A stretch of 64,000 nt of DNA, from assembly GCA_028274465.1 (NCBI GenBank), contig CM051456.1, positions 49,281,011 through 49,345,010 on the forward strand. Direction: 5' to 3'. Positions 27,252-36,700 of this stretch are shown here, one piece after another. The translations under genes and the position numbers were made by a program. The stretch comes from Plantago ovata. Its lineage: Eukaryota > Streptophyta > Magnoliopsida > Lamiales > Plantaginaceae. The notes under the pieces are model-generated. The model was not told the DNA's origin and searched no databases. It saw nothing but the letters and a program-made list of their open reading frames with translations. The stretch's first letter is position 1, and every line of letters starts with the position of its first letter.

Positions 27252-30014
27252 ATGGAACACTCTATATAGCAATCTAACTAATCTAGTGATCCAGTAGTTG
27301 ATCTAGTAGTTGTTCTATACATACAGCTCATTCTTCACATGACATTGTATCTTTCATCTACATAAAGCAATAGACAGTGGATGAATGAATCATGTAGTTG
27401 GTAAGCACAACAGATAGGTTAGTTTCAATGGACTCTTTAACTTGATCATTAAGGAAGCAAGAGAACTTCTTATTTGATTGTGTATATAACTCTAGTACTG
27501 GTAGTTAGTTCTCTCCTATGTTTGTGGAAAGGGATATCATAACGGAACACTCTATATAGCAATCTAGCTAATCTAGTGATCTAGTTGTTGTTCTATATAA
27601 AGGGAAGACATACAACTCATTCTTTACATGGGATTGTATCTTTCATCTACCTAATGCAATAGAAAGTGAGTGAATGAATCAATAGACAACTAATCTAGTT
27701 TTTAAGGGTAATGGAAAGGTTAGTTTCAGCTATAGTACTTGTAGTTAGTTCTCTCCTATGTTTGAGGAAAGGGATATCATAATGGAACACTCTAAATAGC
27801 AATCTAACTAATCTAGTGATCTAGTAGTTGTTTTATACATGCAACTCATTCTTCACATGGCCTTGTATCTTTCATCTACATAAAGCAATAGAAACTGGAT
27901 GAATGAATCATCTAGTTAGTAAGCACAGTAGATAGGTTAGTTTCAATGGACTCATTAACTTGCTCATTAACGAAGCAAGGGAACTTCTTATTTGATTGTG
28001 TATATAACTCTAGTACTTGTAGTTAGTTCTCTCCTATGTTTGCGGAAAGGGATATCATAACAGAACACTCTATATAGAATTCTAACTAATCTAGTGATCT
28101 AGTTGTTGTTCTATATAAAGGGAAGACATACAAGTCATTCTTTACATGGGATTGTATCTTTCATCTACCTAATGCAATAGAAAGTGAATGAATGAATCAA
28201 TAGACAACTAATCTAGTTTGTAAGGGTAATGGAAAGGTTAGTTTCAGCTATAGTACTTGTAGTTAGTTCTCTCCTATGTTTGAGGAAAGGGATATCATAA
28301 TGGAACACTCTAAATAGCAATCTAACTAATCTAGTGATCTAGTAGTTGTTCTATACATGCAACTCATTCTTCACATGGCATTGTATCTTTCATCTACATA
28401 AAGCAATAGAAACTGGATGAATGAATCATCTAGTTAGTAAGCACAGTAGATAGGTTAGTTTCAATGGACTCTTTAACTTGCTCATTGACGAAGCAAGGGA
28501 ACTTCTTATTTGATTGTGTATATAACTCTAGTACTTGTAGTTAGTTCTCTCCTATGTTTGCGGAAAGGGATATCATAACGGAACACTCTATATAGAAATC
28601 TAACTAATCTAGTGATCTAGTTGTTGTTCTATTTAAAGGGAAGACATACAAGTCATTCTTTACATGGGATTGTATCTTTCATCTACCTATAGCAATAGAA
28701 AGTGAATGAATGAATCAATAGACAACTAATCTAGTTTGTAAGGGTAATGGACAGGTTAGTTTCATCTATAGTACTTGTAGTTAGTCCTCTCCTATGTTTG
28801 AGGAAAGGGATATCATAATGGAACACTCTAAATAGCAATCTAACTAATCTAGTGATCTAGTAGTTGTTCTATACATACAACTCATTCTTTACATGGGATT
28901 GTATCTTTCATCTACCTAAAGCAATAGAAAGTGAATGAATGAATCAATAGACAACTAAAGTAGTTTGAAGGGTAATGGAAAGGTTAGTTTCAGCTATAGT
29001 ACTTGCAGTTAGTTCTCTCCTATGTTTGAGGAAAGGATATCATAATGGAACACTCTAAGTAGCAATCTAACTAATCTAGTGATCTAGTAGTTGATCTAGT
29101 AGTTGTTCTATACATACAGCTCATTGTTCACATGACATTGTATCTTTCATCTACATAAAGCAATAGAAAGTGGATGAATGAATCATCTAGTTAGTAAGCA
29201 CAACAGATAGGTTAGTTTCAATGGACTCTTTAACTTGCTCATTAAGGAAGCAAGGGAACTTCTTATTTGATTGTGTATATAACTCTAGTACTGGTAGTTA
29301 GTTCTCTCCTATGTTTGCGGAAAGGGATATCATAACGGAACACTCTATATAGCAATCTAACTAATCTAGTGATCTAGTTGTTGTTCTATATAAAGGGAAG
29401 ACATACAACTCATTCTTTACATGGGATTGTATCTTTCATCTATCTAATGCAATAGAAAGTGAATGAATGAATCAATAGACAACTAATCTAGTTTGTAAGG
29501 GTAATGGAAAGGTTAGTTTCAGCTATAGTACTTGTAGTTAGTTCTCTCCTATGTTTGAGGAAAGGGATATCATAATGGAACACTCTAAATAGCAATCTAA
29601 CTAATCTAGTGATCTAGTAGTTGTTCTATACATGCAACTCATTCTTCACATGTCATTGTATCTTTCATCTACATAAAGCAATAGAAACTGGATGAATGAA
29701 TCATCTAGTTAGTAAGCACAGTAGATAGGTTAGTTTCAATGGACTCTTTAACTTTCTCATTAAGGAAGCAAGGGAGCTTCTTATTTGATTGTGTATATAA
29801 CTCTAGTACTTGTAGTTAGTTCTCTCCTATGTTTGCGGAAAGGGATATCATAACGGAACTCTCTATATAGAAATCTAACTAATCTAGTAATCTAGTTGTT
29901 GTTCTATATAAAGGGAAGACATACAACTCATTCTTTACATGGGATTGTATCTTTCATCTACCTAATGCAATAGAAAGTGAATGAATGAATCAATAGACAA
30001 CTAATCTAGTTTGT

Positions 30015-30032
30015 AAGGGTAATGGAAAGGTT
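30015..30032. repeat. Left target-site duplication of LINE copy 1
   Basis: The 18-bp sequence AAGGGTAATGGAAAGGTT of the C monomer stands directly before the insertion and is repeated after its poly(A) at 33,275-33,292. Uninterrupted C monomers carry it once. Confidence 0.92.
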
Positions 30033-30062
30033 CAAAAATGTAGAAATTTCGCCTCCCCCAAA

Positions 30063-30084
30063 AATCTTCTCTCTAGAGAAGATT
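30063..30084. other. 9-bp stem hairpin at left end of LINE copy 1
   Basis: AATCTTCTC and GAGAAGATT form a perfect 9-bp inverted repeat around the loop TCTA. It lies in the 56-bp piece (30,033-30,088) between the target duplication and the first recognisable reverse transcriptase codon. Copy 3 has the same hairpin. Confidence 0.7.
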
Positions 30085-30088
30085 CTCT

Positions 30089-31671
30089 CTTTGTAATGAT
30101 CTTATACAGAAAATTACCCAAAACAATTGGCCTAAAATCCTCAATACGTGTGGCATCCTTAAACTTGGGAATTAGTGTAACAAAACTGGCATTGAAACCC
30201 GAGGGAAACTCACCAAGAATAAAGAACGATTGAACAGCGTTGGCAACATCCTCACCAACAATATGCCACATGTGTTGATAGAATTTACCTCCAAAACCAT
30301 CCGGGCCAGGCGCACTGTCTGGATTCATACCAAAGACCACATGTTTAATCTCATCAGCGGTTGGAGTGCGAGTAAGATCCCAATTCTGCTCATCCGACAC
30401 CAAATTGGAGATTAAGGACTCAATTCCATGGAAGGAAGGCGCTACAGATACATCTTTCCGAAAAAAACCTTCATAGTAACTTACAACATGATCTCGAATC
30501 AAAGTTCGATCTCCGGTTAGCTCATCATTAATTAGTAAAGATGCTATGCCACCATGACCTTTAGTTACCTTCAAGCTCCTGTGGAAAAAAGCCGTATTAC
30601 GATCACCATCCTGTAACCACGAGGACTTGCTCTTCTGCCGTAAAAAGTAGCCTCCTGATCCAGAATACTATTATAATGCTCAAGTGCCTCTTTCTCCTGA
30701 ATGTGTAGCGAATCAATTGGCCCTGAATCAGCTAACTCCCCTTGCACCTCTTCAATACGCGCTTGAGCTGCTGACAATTTTGCTGAAAGATGACCAAAAA
30801 CCTCCACATTCCAAAAACAAAGGCAGCACTTTAGACGCTTGAGCTTACCCATCACAACCGCGCAAGCCCCTGAAGTCGAGAGTGGAGCAGTCCAGGATGC
30901 ACGGACCACTTCTTCAAACGCTTTATGACTTAGCCACATGTTTTGGAACCTGAAAGGTCGTGGCAAGCGTAGATGTCCAGAGGAGCAACTGACCAGAAGC
31001 GGACTATGATCTGAGCAATTACGAATCCCGACATGATAAGATACGGCCTCCCAGATATCCATGAAAGAGTTAGTAGCCAAAACTCTATCAATTCTGAATT
31101 CCATATAACCGTGAGTGAAGTGATGATTTGACCAAGTGAAAAAACATCCAGAACTAGCCGGTTCCAGCAGATTCCCATTATTGATAAAATCAGTAAACTC
31201 TTGTATCTCAATGCGGGCCGGGGAAGAACCATTTGAGCGTTCATGAGCCCCTAAAACCGAATTGAAATCACCTACAAGTAAAAGAGGCAAACTTGGTAGT
31301 GATTGAATATCATTCCAAAGAACACGACGCCTAATGTAATCATTATCAGCATGAATGAAAGCAATTAGAAAAGTGTGATGGAGGAATACAACCTGAATGA
31401 CAATCATCTGCGAAGAGGAGAATATCATCGTAGAAGTATCCAAATAAGAATGCTCCAGAACCCAAATGTTGGGCAAGAATCCGGAAGACGTATGAAAGCC
31501 AGCCAGACGATACCCAAGAGAGTTCCAGTAAGAAGAGTGAATGGAGTCAAAAGGGACTTTTGGATCCGCTATTGCTAAGCACTGAGGGTGAGATGTGATA
31601 CAATGCTTTCGAAGCATATTTTGGGATGGCGAGTTGCCAATGCCCCGAATGTTCCAAAAAAGAACATTCAT
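30089..31671 (-). pseudogene. LINE ORF2 remnant, copy 1: APE endonuclease plus truncated reverse transcriptase
   Basis: In a working LINE this protein nicks the target DNA and reverse transcribes the element RNA there. From the start at 31,671 the frame runs 366 codons. Endonuclease motifs are LFWNIRG (residues 4-10), GDFN (134-137), RIDR, and SDH with Asp221/His222. The usual catalytic Glu of the EPK motif is Asp36 here (ADPK). A one-base deficit in an A run (five As at 30,642-30,646, six in copy 3) shifts the frame. The second frame continues to the reverse transcriptase start with SAPGPDGF, LIPK, FRPI and YKIITK, after which LINE homology stops at about 30,089. The catalytic (F/Y)ADD region and the rest are missing. 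The start overlaps the end of ORF1 by ATGA. It is a pseudogene on two counts: frameshift and truncation. Confidence 0.88.
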
Positions 31672-32135
31672 TGAGAAACAGTGGATGTTGTAACGGTCAA
31701 ATCTGACCGTGAATTGACCTCTAAGGCAGCAGCCTCCTGATTTTCTTCTTCAGATAACTCGAACTAGGAACGTTTAGATGCGATGAGCATTTTCTCTTTG
31801 GGACCAGGCCTCTGTCCCTTAACGAGCTCAATGGAGTCTTGAACATCCCCAGCCTCTAATAGAGGAACAAGTGTTGCATTGTCACCACCACCGGATGAGG
31901 CAGAAATAGAAGAGCCTCCAGGAGCAGGTAGAGTAGAGCTTGAGTTCTCCAAATCCCGAAGCGGACCATACTTATTGACACGAGCAGCAATAACTTTGGA
32001 CAGAAAAGGAGTTACCATGGGACCGGGTTGAGATGTTTTAGTCACCCCCCACATCTTAATTTTCCTTGTTTCCAAAGCTTTCCATACATACCAAGTTTGT
32101 GAATTTTGGAGCTCGGACGCGCCTGTAGCAGAATT
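31668..32135 (-). pseudogene. C-terminal remnant of LINE ORF1, copy 1
   Basis: An open frame of about 155 codons precedes ORF2 on the same strand. It contains TWYVWKALETRKIKMW, a Ser/Gly-rich linker (GGSSISASSGGG) and KGQRPGPKEKML, and ends TVSQ at a TGA that overlaps the ORF2 start as ATGA (31,668-31,671). By position it is the end of the ORF1 RNA-binding (gag-like) protein; I see no CCHC zinc knuckle in the surviving part. A C-to-T change gives a stop at 31,764-31,766 where copy 3 has Trp. Upstream the frame closes at 32,136-32,138 inside the tandem repeats, so there is no real start codon. The ORF1 identity is inferred from gene order, not from a recognised domain. Confidence 0.6.
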
Positions 32136-33047
32136 TTAGATCTCAGATCTATTTTCTTCTACCAGAATCTGTCAAGATTTTGCTGCTCTCCGTTTCTGCC
32201 TCTCAGTCACAGGTGGTAGCTCAACCATAGGCACTCGCCTATTCATCGACTTCCTCACGTCAAGGGAGTTCCATGGACACCGGAATCAACCTTTTCCGAT
32301 ACCGGACGCGCCCGTAGTTGATTTTTAGATCTCAGATCTACTTTCTCCTATCGGAATATGCTGTTCTCTGTTTCTTGCTTTCAGTCTCAGGTGGAAGTTC
32401 ATACATAGGAACGCGCCTACTCATCTTCTTCCTCACTTCAACGTGGTTCCAGGGTCACCGGAATCAACCTTTTCCGACATCGGACGCGCCCGCAGTGGAT
32501 TTCTAGATCTCAGATCTATTTTCTTCTACCGGAATCTGTCAAGATTTTGCTGCTCTCTGTTTCTGCCTCTCAGCCACAGGTGGTAGCTCAACCATAGGCA
32601 CGCGCCGATTCATCGTCTTCCTTACGTCAAGGGGGTTCCAGGGACACTGGAATCAACCTTTTCCGACACCGGACGCGCCCGTAGTGGATTTTTTGATCTC
32701 ATATCTACTTTCTCCTACCGAAATATGTTGTTCTTTGTTTCTGGCTTTCAGTATCAGGTGGCAGTTCATACATAGGCACTCGCCTACGCATCCTCTTCCT
32801 CACTTCAAGGTGGTTCCAGGGTCACCGGAATCAACCTTTTCCGATACCGAACGCGCCTGTAGTAGATTTTTAGATCTCGGATCTACTTTCTCCTACCGGA
32901 ACCGGTCAAAAATTTGCTGTTCTCTATTGCTGGCCATCAATCTCAGGTGATAGCTCTACTTTATACACGCGCCTGCTGACCTACTCCCTTGCTTAAGGTC
33001 GAGTGAAGGGCAACCGGAATCACCACTTTCCGGCACCGGACGCGTTG
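32112..33047 (+). repeat. Tandem 189/178-bp repeats inside LINE copy 1
   Basis: The anchor CCGGACGCGCC, or a close variant, occurs at 32,112, 32,301, 32,479, 32,668, 32,846 and 33,035. The spacings alternate 189, 178, 189, 178, 189. Each unit carries AGATCTCAGATCTA, a TTTCTCCTACCGGAATATG-like start, AGGTGG near the middle, and ACCGGAATCAACCTTTTCCG before the anchor. Two subtypes alternate, so the array is itself a dimer repeat of 367 bp. Short plus-strand open frames here (32,318-32,506 and 32,684-32,950) follow the repeat and show no known domain. Whether the array belongs to the 3' untranslated region or to another part of the source element is not settled. Confidence 0.85.
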
Positions 33048-33276
33048 TACACATGTTGGCCTTTCCAGCTGCGATTTCATTGTTTTGTAACATATCGTTG
33101 ATGCTTTTTCAAAGTTGATGTTTCAGTTTTGGAACACGGCTTTGTAATTTTTATTGCGTTTCTTGTTTTCGTTTGTTTCACTTGTAACCCGCATGTGGGT
33201 TACTTGGGGATTTCTATTTCGTTTGCTTTGTACTCTTTTACCTTTATTAATATATGTTCGATTTAGTTGAAAAAAA
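33048..33276 (+). other. LINE 3' end with A tail, copy 1
   Basis: The plus strand shows a T-rich 3' untranslated region with the typical plant LINE ending TGTACTCTTTTACC, TTTATTAATATATG and then GTTGAAAAAAA. Seven As follow GTTG, of which two may belong to the target duplication. Its orientation is opposite to the ORF2 remnant. Confidence 0.8.
33184..33203 (+). other. 3' stem-loop of LINE copy 1
   Basis: GTAACCC and GGGTTAC form a perfect 7-bp stem around the loop GCATGT, about 70 bases before the A tail. Some LINE reverse transcriptases recognise such a 3' RNA hairpin. The 61.5-kb fragment shows a similar one with the same loop. Confidence 0.65.
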
Positions 33277-33292
33277 GGGTAATGGAAAGGTT
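33275..33292. repeat. Right target-site duplication of LINE copy 1
   Basis: AAGGGTAATGGAAAGGTT follows the A tail and resumes the C monomer (AGTTTCAGCTATAG). Confidence 0.92.
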
Positions 33293-33799
33293 AGTTTCAG
33301 CTATAGTACTTGTAGTTAGTTCTCTCCTATGTTTTAGGAAAGGGATATCATAATGGAAAACTCTAAATAGGAATCTAACTAATCTAGTGATCTAGTAGTT
33401 GTTCTATACAGACAACTCATTCTTCACATGGCATTGTATCTTTCATCTACATAAAGCAATAGAAAGTGGATGAATGAATCATCTAGTTAGTAAGCACAAT
33501 AGATAGGTTAGTTTCAATGGACTCTTTAACTTGCTCATTAAGGAAGCAAGGGAACTTCTTATTTGATTGTGTATATAACTCTAGTACTTGTAGTTAGTTC
33601 TCTCCTATGTTTGCGGAAAGGGATATCATAACGGAACACTCTATATAGCAATCTAACTAATCTAGTGATCTAGTTGTTGTTCTATATAAAGGGAAGACAT
33701 ACAAGTCATTCTTTACATGGGATTGTATCTTTCATCTACCTATAGCAATAGAAAGTGAATGAATGAATCAATAGACAACTAATCTAGTTTGTAAGGGTA

Positions 33800-36700
33800 A
33801 TGGACAGGTTAGTTTCATCTATAGTACTTGTAGTTAGTCCTCTCCTATGTTTGAGGAAAGGGATATCATAATGGAACACTCTAAATAGCAATCTAACTAA
33901 TCTAGTGATCTAGTAGTTGTTCTGTACATACAACTCATTCTTTACATAGGATTGTATCTTTCATCTACCTAAAGCAATACAAAGTGAATGAATGAATCAA
34001 TAGACAACTAATCTAGTTTGTAAGGGTAATGGAAAGGTTAGTTTCAGCTATAGTACTTGTAGTTAGTTCTCTCCTATGTTTGAGGAAAGGAATATCATAA
34101 TGGAACACTCTAAATAGCAATCTAACTAATCTAGTGATCTAGTAGTTGTTGTATACATACAACTCATTCTTGACATGGCATTGTATCTTTCATCTACATA
34201 AAGCAATAGAAACTGGATGAATGAATCATCTAGTTAGTAAGCACAATAGATAGGTTAGTTTCAATGGACTCTTTAACTTGCTCATTAAGGAAGCAAGGGA
34301 ACTTCTTATTTGATTGTGTATATAACTCTAGTACTTGTAGTTAGTTCTCTCCTATGTTTGCGGAAAGGGATATCATAACGGAACACTCTATATAGAAATC
34401 TAACTAATCTAGTGATGTAGTTGTTGTTCTATATAAAGGGAAGACATACAACTCATTCTTTACATAGGATTGTAGCTTTCATCTACCTAAAGCAATAGAA
34501 AGTGAATGAATGAATCAATAGACAACTAATCTAGTTTGTAAGGGTAATGGAAAGGTTAGTTTCAGCTATAGTACTTGTAGTTAGTCCTCTCCTATGTTTG
34601 AGGAAAGGGATATCATAATGGAACACTCTAAATAGCAATCTAACTAATCTAGTGATCTAGTAGTTGTTCTATACATACAACTCATTCTTTACATGGGATT
34701 GTATATTTCATCTACCTAAAGCAATAGAAAGTGAATGAATGAATCAATAGACAACTAATGTAGTTTGAAGGGTAATGAAAAGGTTAGTTTCAGCTATAGT
34801 TCTTGTAGTTAGTTCTCTCCTATGTTTGAGGAAAGGATATCATAATGGAACACTCTAAATAGCAATCTAACTAATCTAGTGATCCAGTAGTTGATCTAGT
34901 AGTTGTTCTATACATACAGCTCATTCTTCACATGACATTGTATCTTTCATCTACATAAAGCAATAGACAGTGGATGAATGAATCATGTAGTTAGTAAGCA
35001 CAACAGATAGGTTAGTTTCCATGGACTCTTTAACTTGCTCATTAAGGAAGCAAGGGAACTTCTTATTTGATTGTGTATATAACTCTTGTACTTGTAGTTA
35101 GTTCTCTCCAATGTTTGCGGAAAGGGATATCATAACGGAACACTCTATATAGAAATCTAACTAATCTATTGATCTAGTTGTTGTTCTATATAAAGGGAAG
35201 ACATACAACTCATTCTTTACATAGGATTGTATCTTTCATCTACCTAAAGCAATAGAAAGTGAATGAATGAATCAATAGACAACTAATCTAGTTTGTAAGG
35301 GTAATGGAAAGGTTAGTTTCAGCTATAGTACTTGTAGTTAGTTCTCTCCTATGTTTGAGGAAAGGGATATCATAATGGAACACTCTAAATAGCAATCTAA
35401 CTAATCTAGTGATCTAGTAGTTGTTCTATACATACAACTCATTCTTAACATGGCATTGTATCTTTCATCTACATAAAGCAATAGAAACTGGATGAATGAA
35501 TCATCTAGTTAGTAAGCACAATAGATACGTTAGTTTCAATGGACCCTTTAACTTGCTCATTAAGGAAGCAAGGGAACTTCTTATTTGATTGTGTATATAA
35601 CTCTAGTACTTGTAGTTAGTTCTCTCCTATGTTTGCGGAAAGGGATATCATAACGGAACACTCTATATAGCAATCTAACTAATCTAGTGATCTAGTTGTT
35701 GTTCTATATAAAGGGAAGACATACAACTCATTCTTTACATGGGATTGTATCTTTCATCCACCTAAAGCAATAGAAAGTGAATGAATGAATCAATAGACAA
35801 CCAATCTAGTTTGTAAGGGTAATGGAAAGGTTAGTTTCAGCTATAGTACTTGTAGTTAGTCCTCTCCTATGTTTGAGGAAAGGGATATCATAATGGAACA
35901 CTCTAAATAGCAATCTAACTAATCTAGTGATCTAGTAGTTGTTCTATACATACAACTCATTCTTTACATGGGATTGTATCTTTCATCTACCTAAAGCAAT
36001 AGAAAGTGAATGAATGAATCAATAGACAACTAATGTAGTTTGAAGGGTAATGGAAAGGTTAGTTTCAGCTATAGTTCTTGTAGTTAGTTCTCTCCTATGT
36101 TTGAGGAAAGGATATCATAATGGAACACTCTAAATAGCAATCTAACTAATCTAGTGATCCAGTAGTTGATCTAGTAGTTGTTCTATACATACAGCTCATT
36201 CTTCACATGGCATTGTATCTTTCATCTACATAAAGCAATAGAAAGTGGATGAATGAATCATCTAGTTAGTAAGCACAATAGATAGGTTAGTTTCAATGGA
36301 CTCTTTAACTTGCTCATTAAGGAAGCAAGGGAACTTCTTATTTGATTGTGTATATAACTCAAGTACTTGTAGTTAGTTCTCTCCTATGTTTGCGGAAAGG
36401 GATATCATAACGGAACACTCTATATAGCAATCTAACTAATCTAGTGATCTAGTTGTTGTTCTATATAAAGGGAAGACATACAACTCATTCTTTACATGGG
36501 ATTGTATCTTTCATCTACCTATAGCAATAGAAAGTGAATGAATGAATCAATCGACAGCTAATCTAGGTTGTAAGGGTAATGGACAGGTTAGTTTCATCTA
36601 TAGTACTTGTAGTTAGTCCTCTCCTATGTTTGAGGAAAGGGATATCATAATGGAACACTCTAAATAGCAATCTAACTAATCTAGTGATCTAGTAGTTGTT

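Larger units (their letters stand above)
1..30014 (+). repeat. Satellite block 1: A/B/C monomers in nested higher-order repeats
   Basis: This is an uninterrupted head-to-tail satellite of three related monomers. Counting from the conserved start ATGGAACACTC (ACGGAACACTC in C), the first monomer starts fall at 1, 228, 498, 738, 965, 1193, 1420, 1710, 1949 and 2177. This gives lengths of 227, 270, 240, 227, 228, 227, 290, 239 and 228 bp. All monomers share the CTAG-rich stretch TCTAACTAATCTAGTGATCT, a GAATGAATGAAT run and the end TTAGTTCTCTCCTATGTTTG. Stops occur in every frame and no long open frame exists, so it is non-coding. Near-identity between distant units in 1-18.5 kb implies recent amplification; units from 18.5 kb onwards are more varied. 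No gene is seen anywhere in this stretch. Confidence 0.97.
30033..33274. mobile_element. LINE copy 1, 5'-inverted L1-type insertion
   Basis: This 3,242-bp element interrupts a C monomer and is flanked by an 18-bp target duplication. From left to right it holds a 56-bp junction piece with a hairpin, then on the minus strand a partial reverse transcriptase, the ORF2 endonuclease and the end of ORF1. These are followed by a 189/178-bp tandem array, a LINE-like 3' end and an A tail on the plus strand. The protein-coding strand and the A-tail strand are opposite. Twin-primed LINE insertions are known to make this layout, in which the 5' part is inverted. The rest of the reverse transcriptase, including its catalytic centre, is absent. 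The element cannot move by itself. Confidence 0.88.

Noticed and set aside
1..30014. Satellite taken as a CRISPR array or integron-like repeat
   Set aside because: Units of 227-290 bp are contiguous and vary by modules; there are no short repeats with unique spacers and no cas genes, and the associated LINE is eukaryotic.
30230..30415. Plus-strand open frame over the LINE
   Set aside because: It is a shadow of the reverse transcriptase frame on the minus strand and shows no domain. The same holds for 31,375-31,578, 57,804-57,986 and 59,085-59,288.
30930..31244. Second minus-strand frame inside the endonuclease
   Set aside because: Out-of-frame shadow of ORF2; the equivalent at 58,639-58,953 is the same.
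32318..32950. Plus-strand open frames in the LINE tandem repeats
   Set aside because: They repeat with the 189/178-bp period, are short, and match no known domain; likewise 60,394-60,582.
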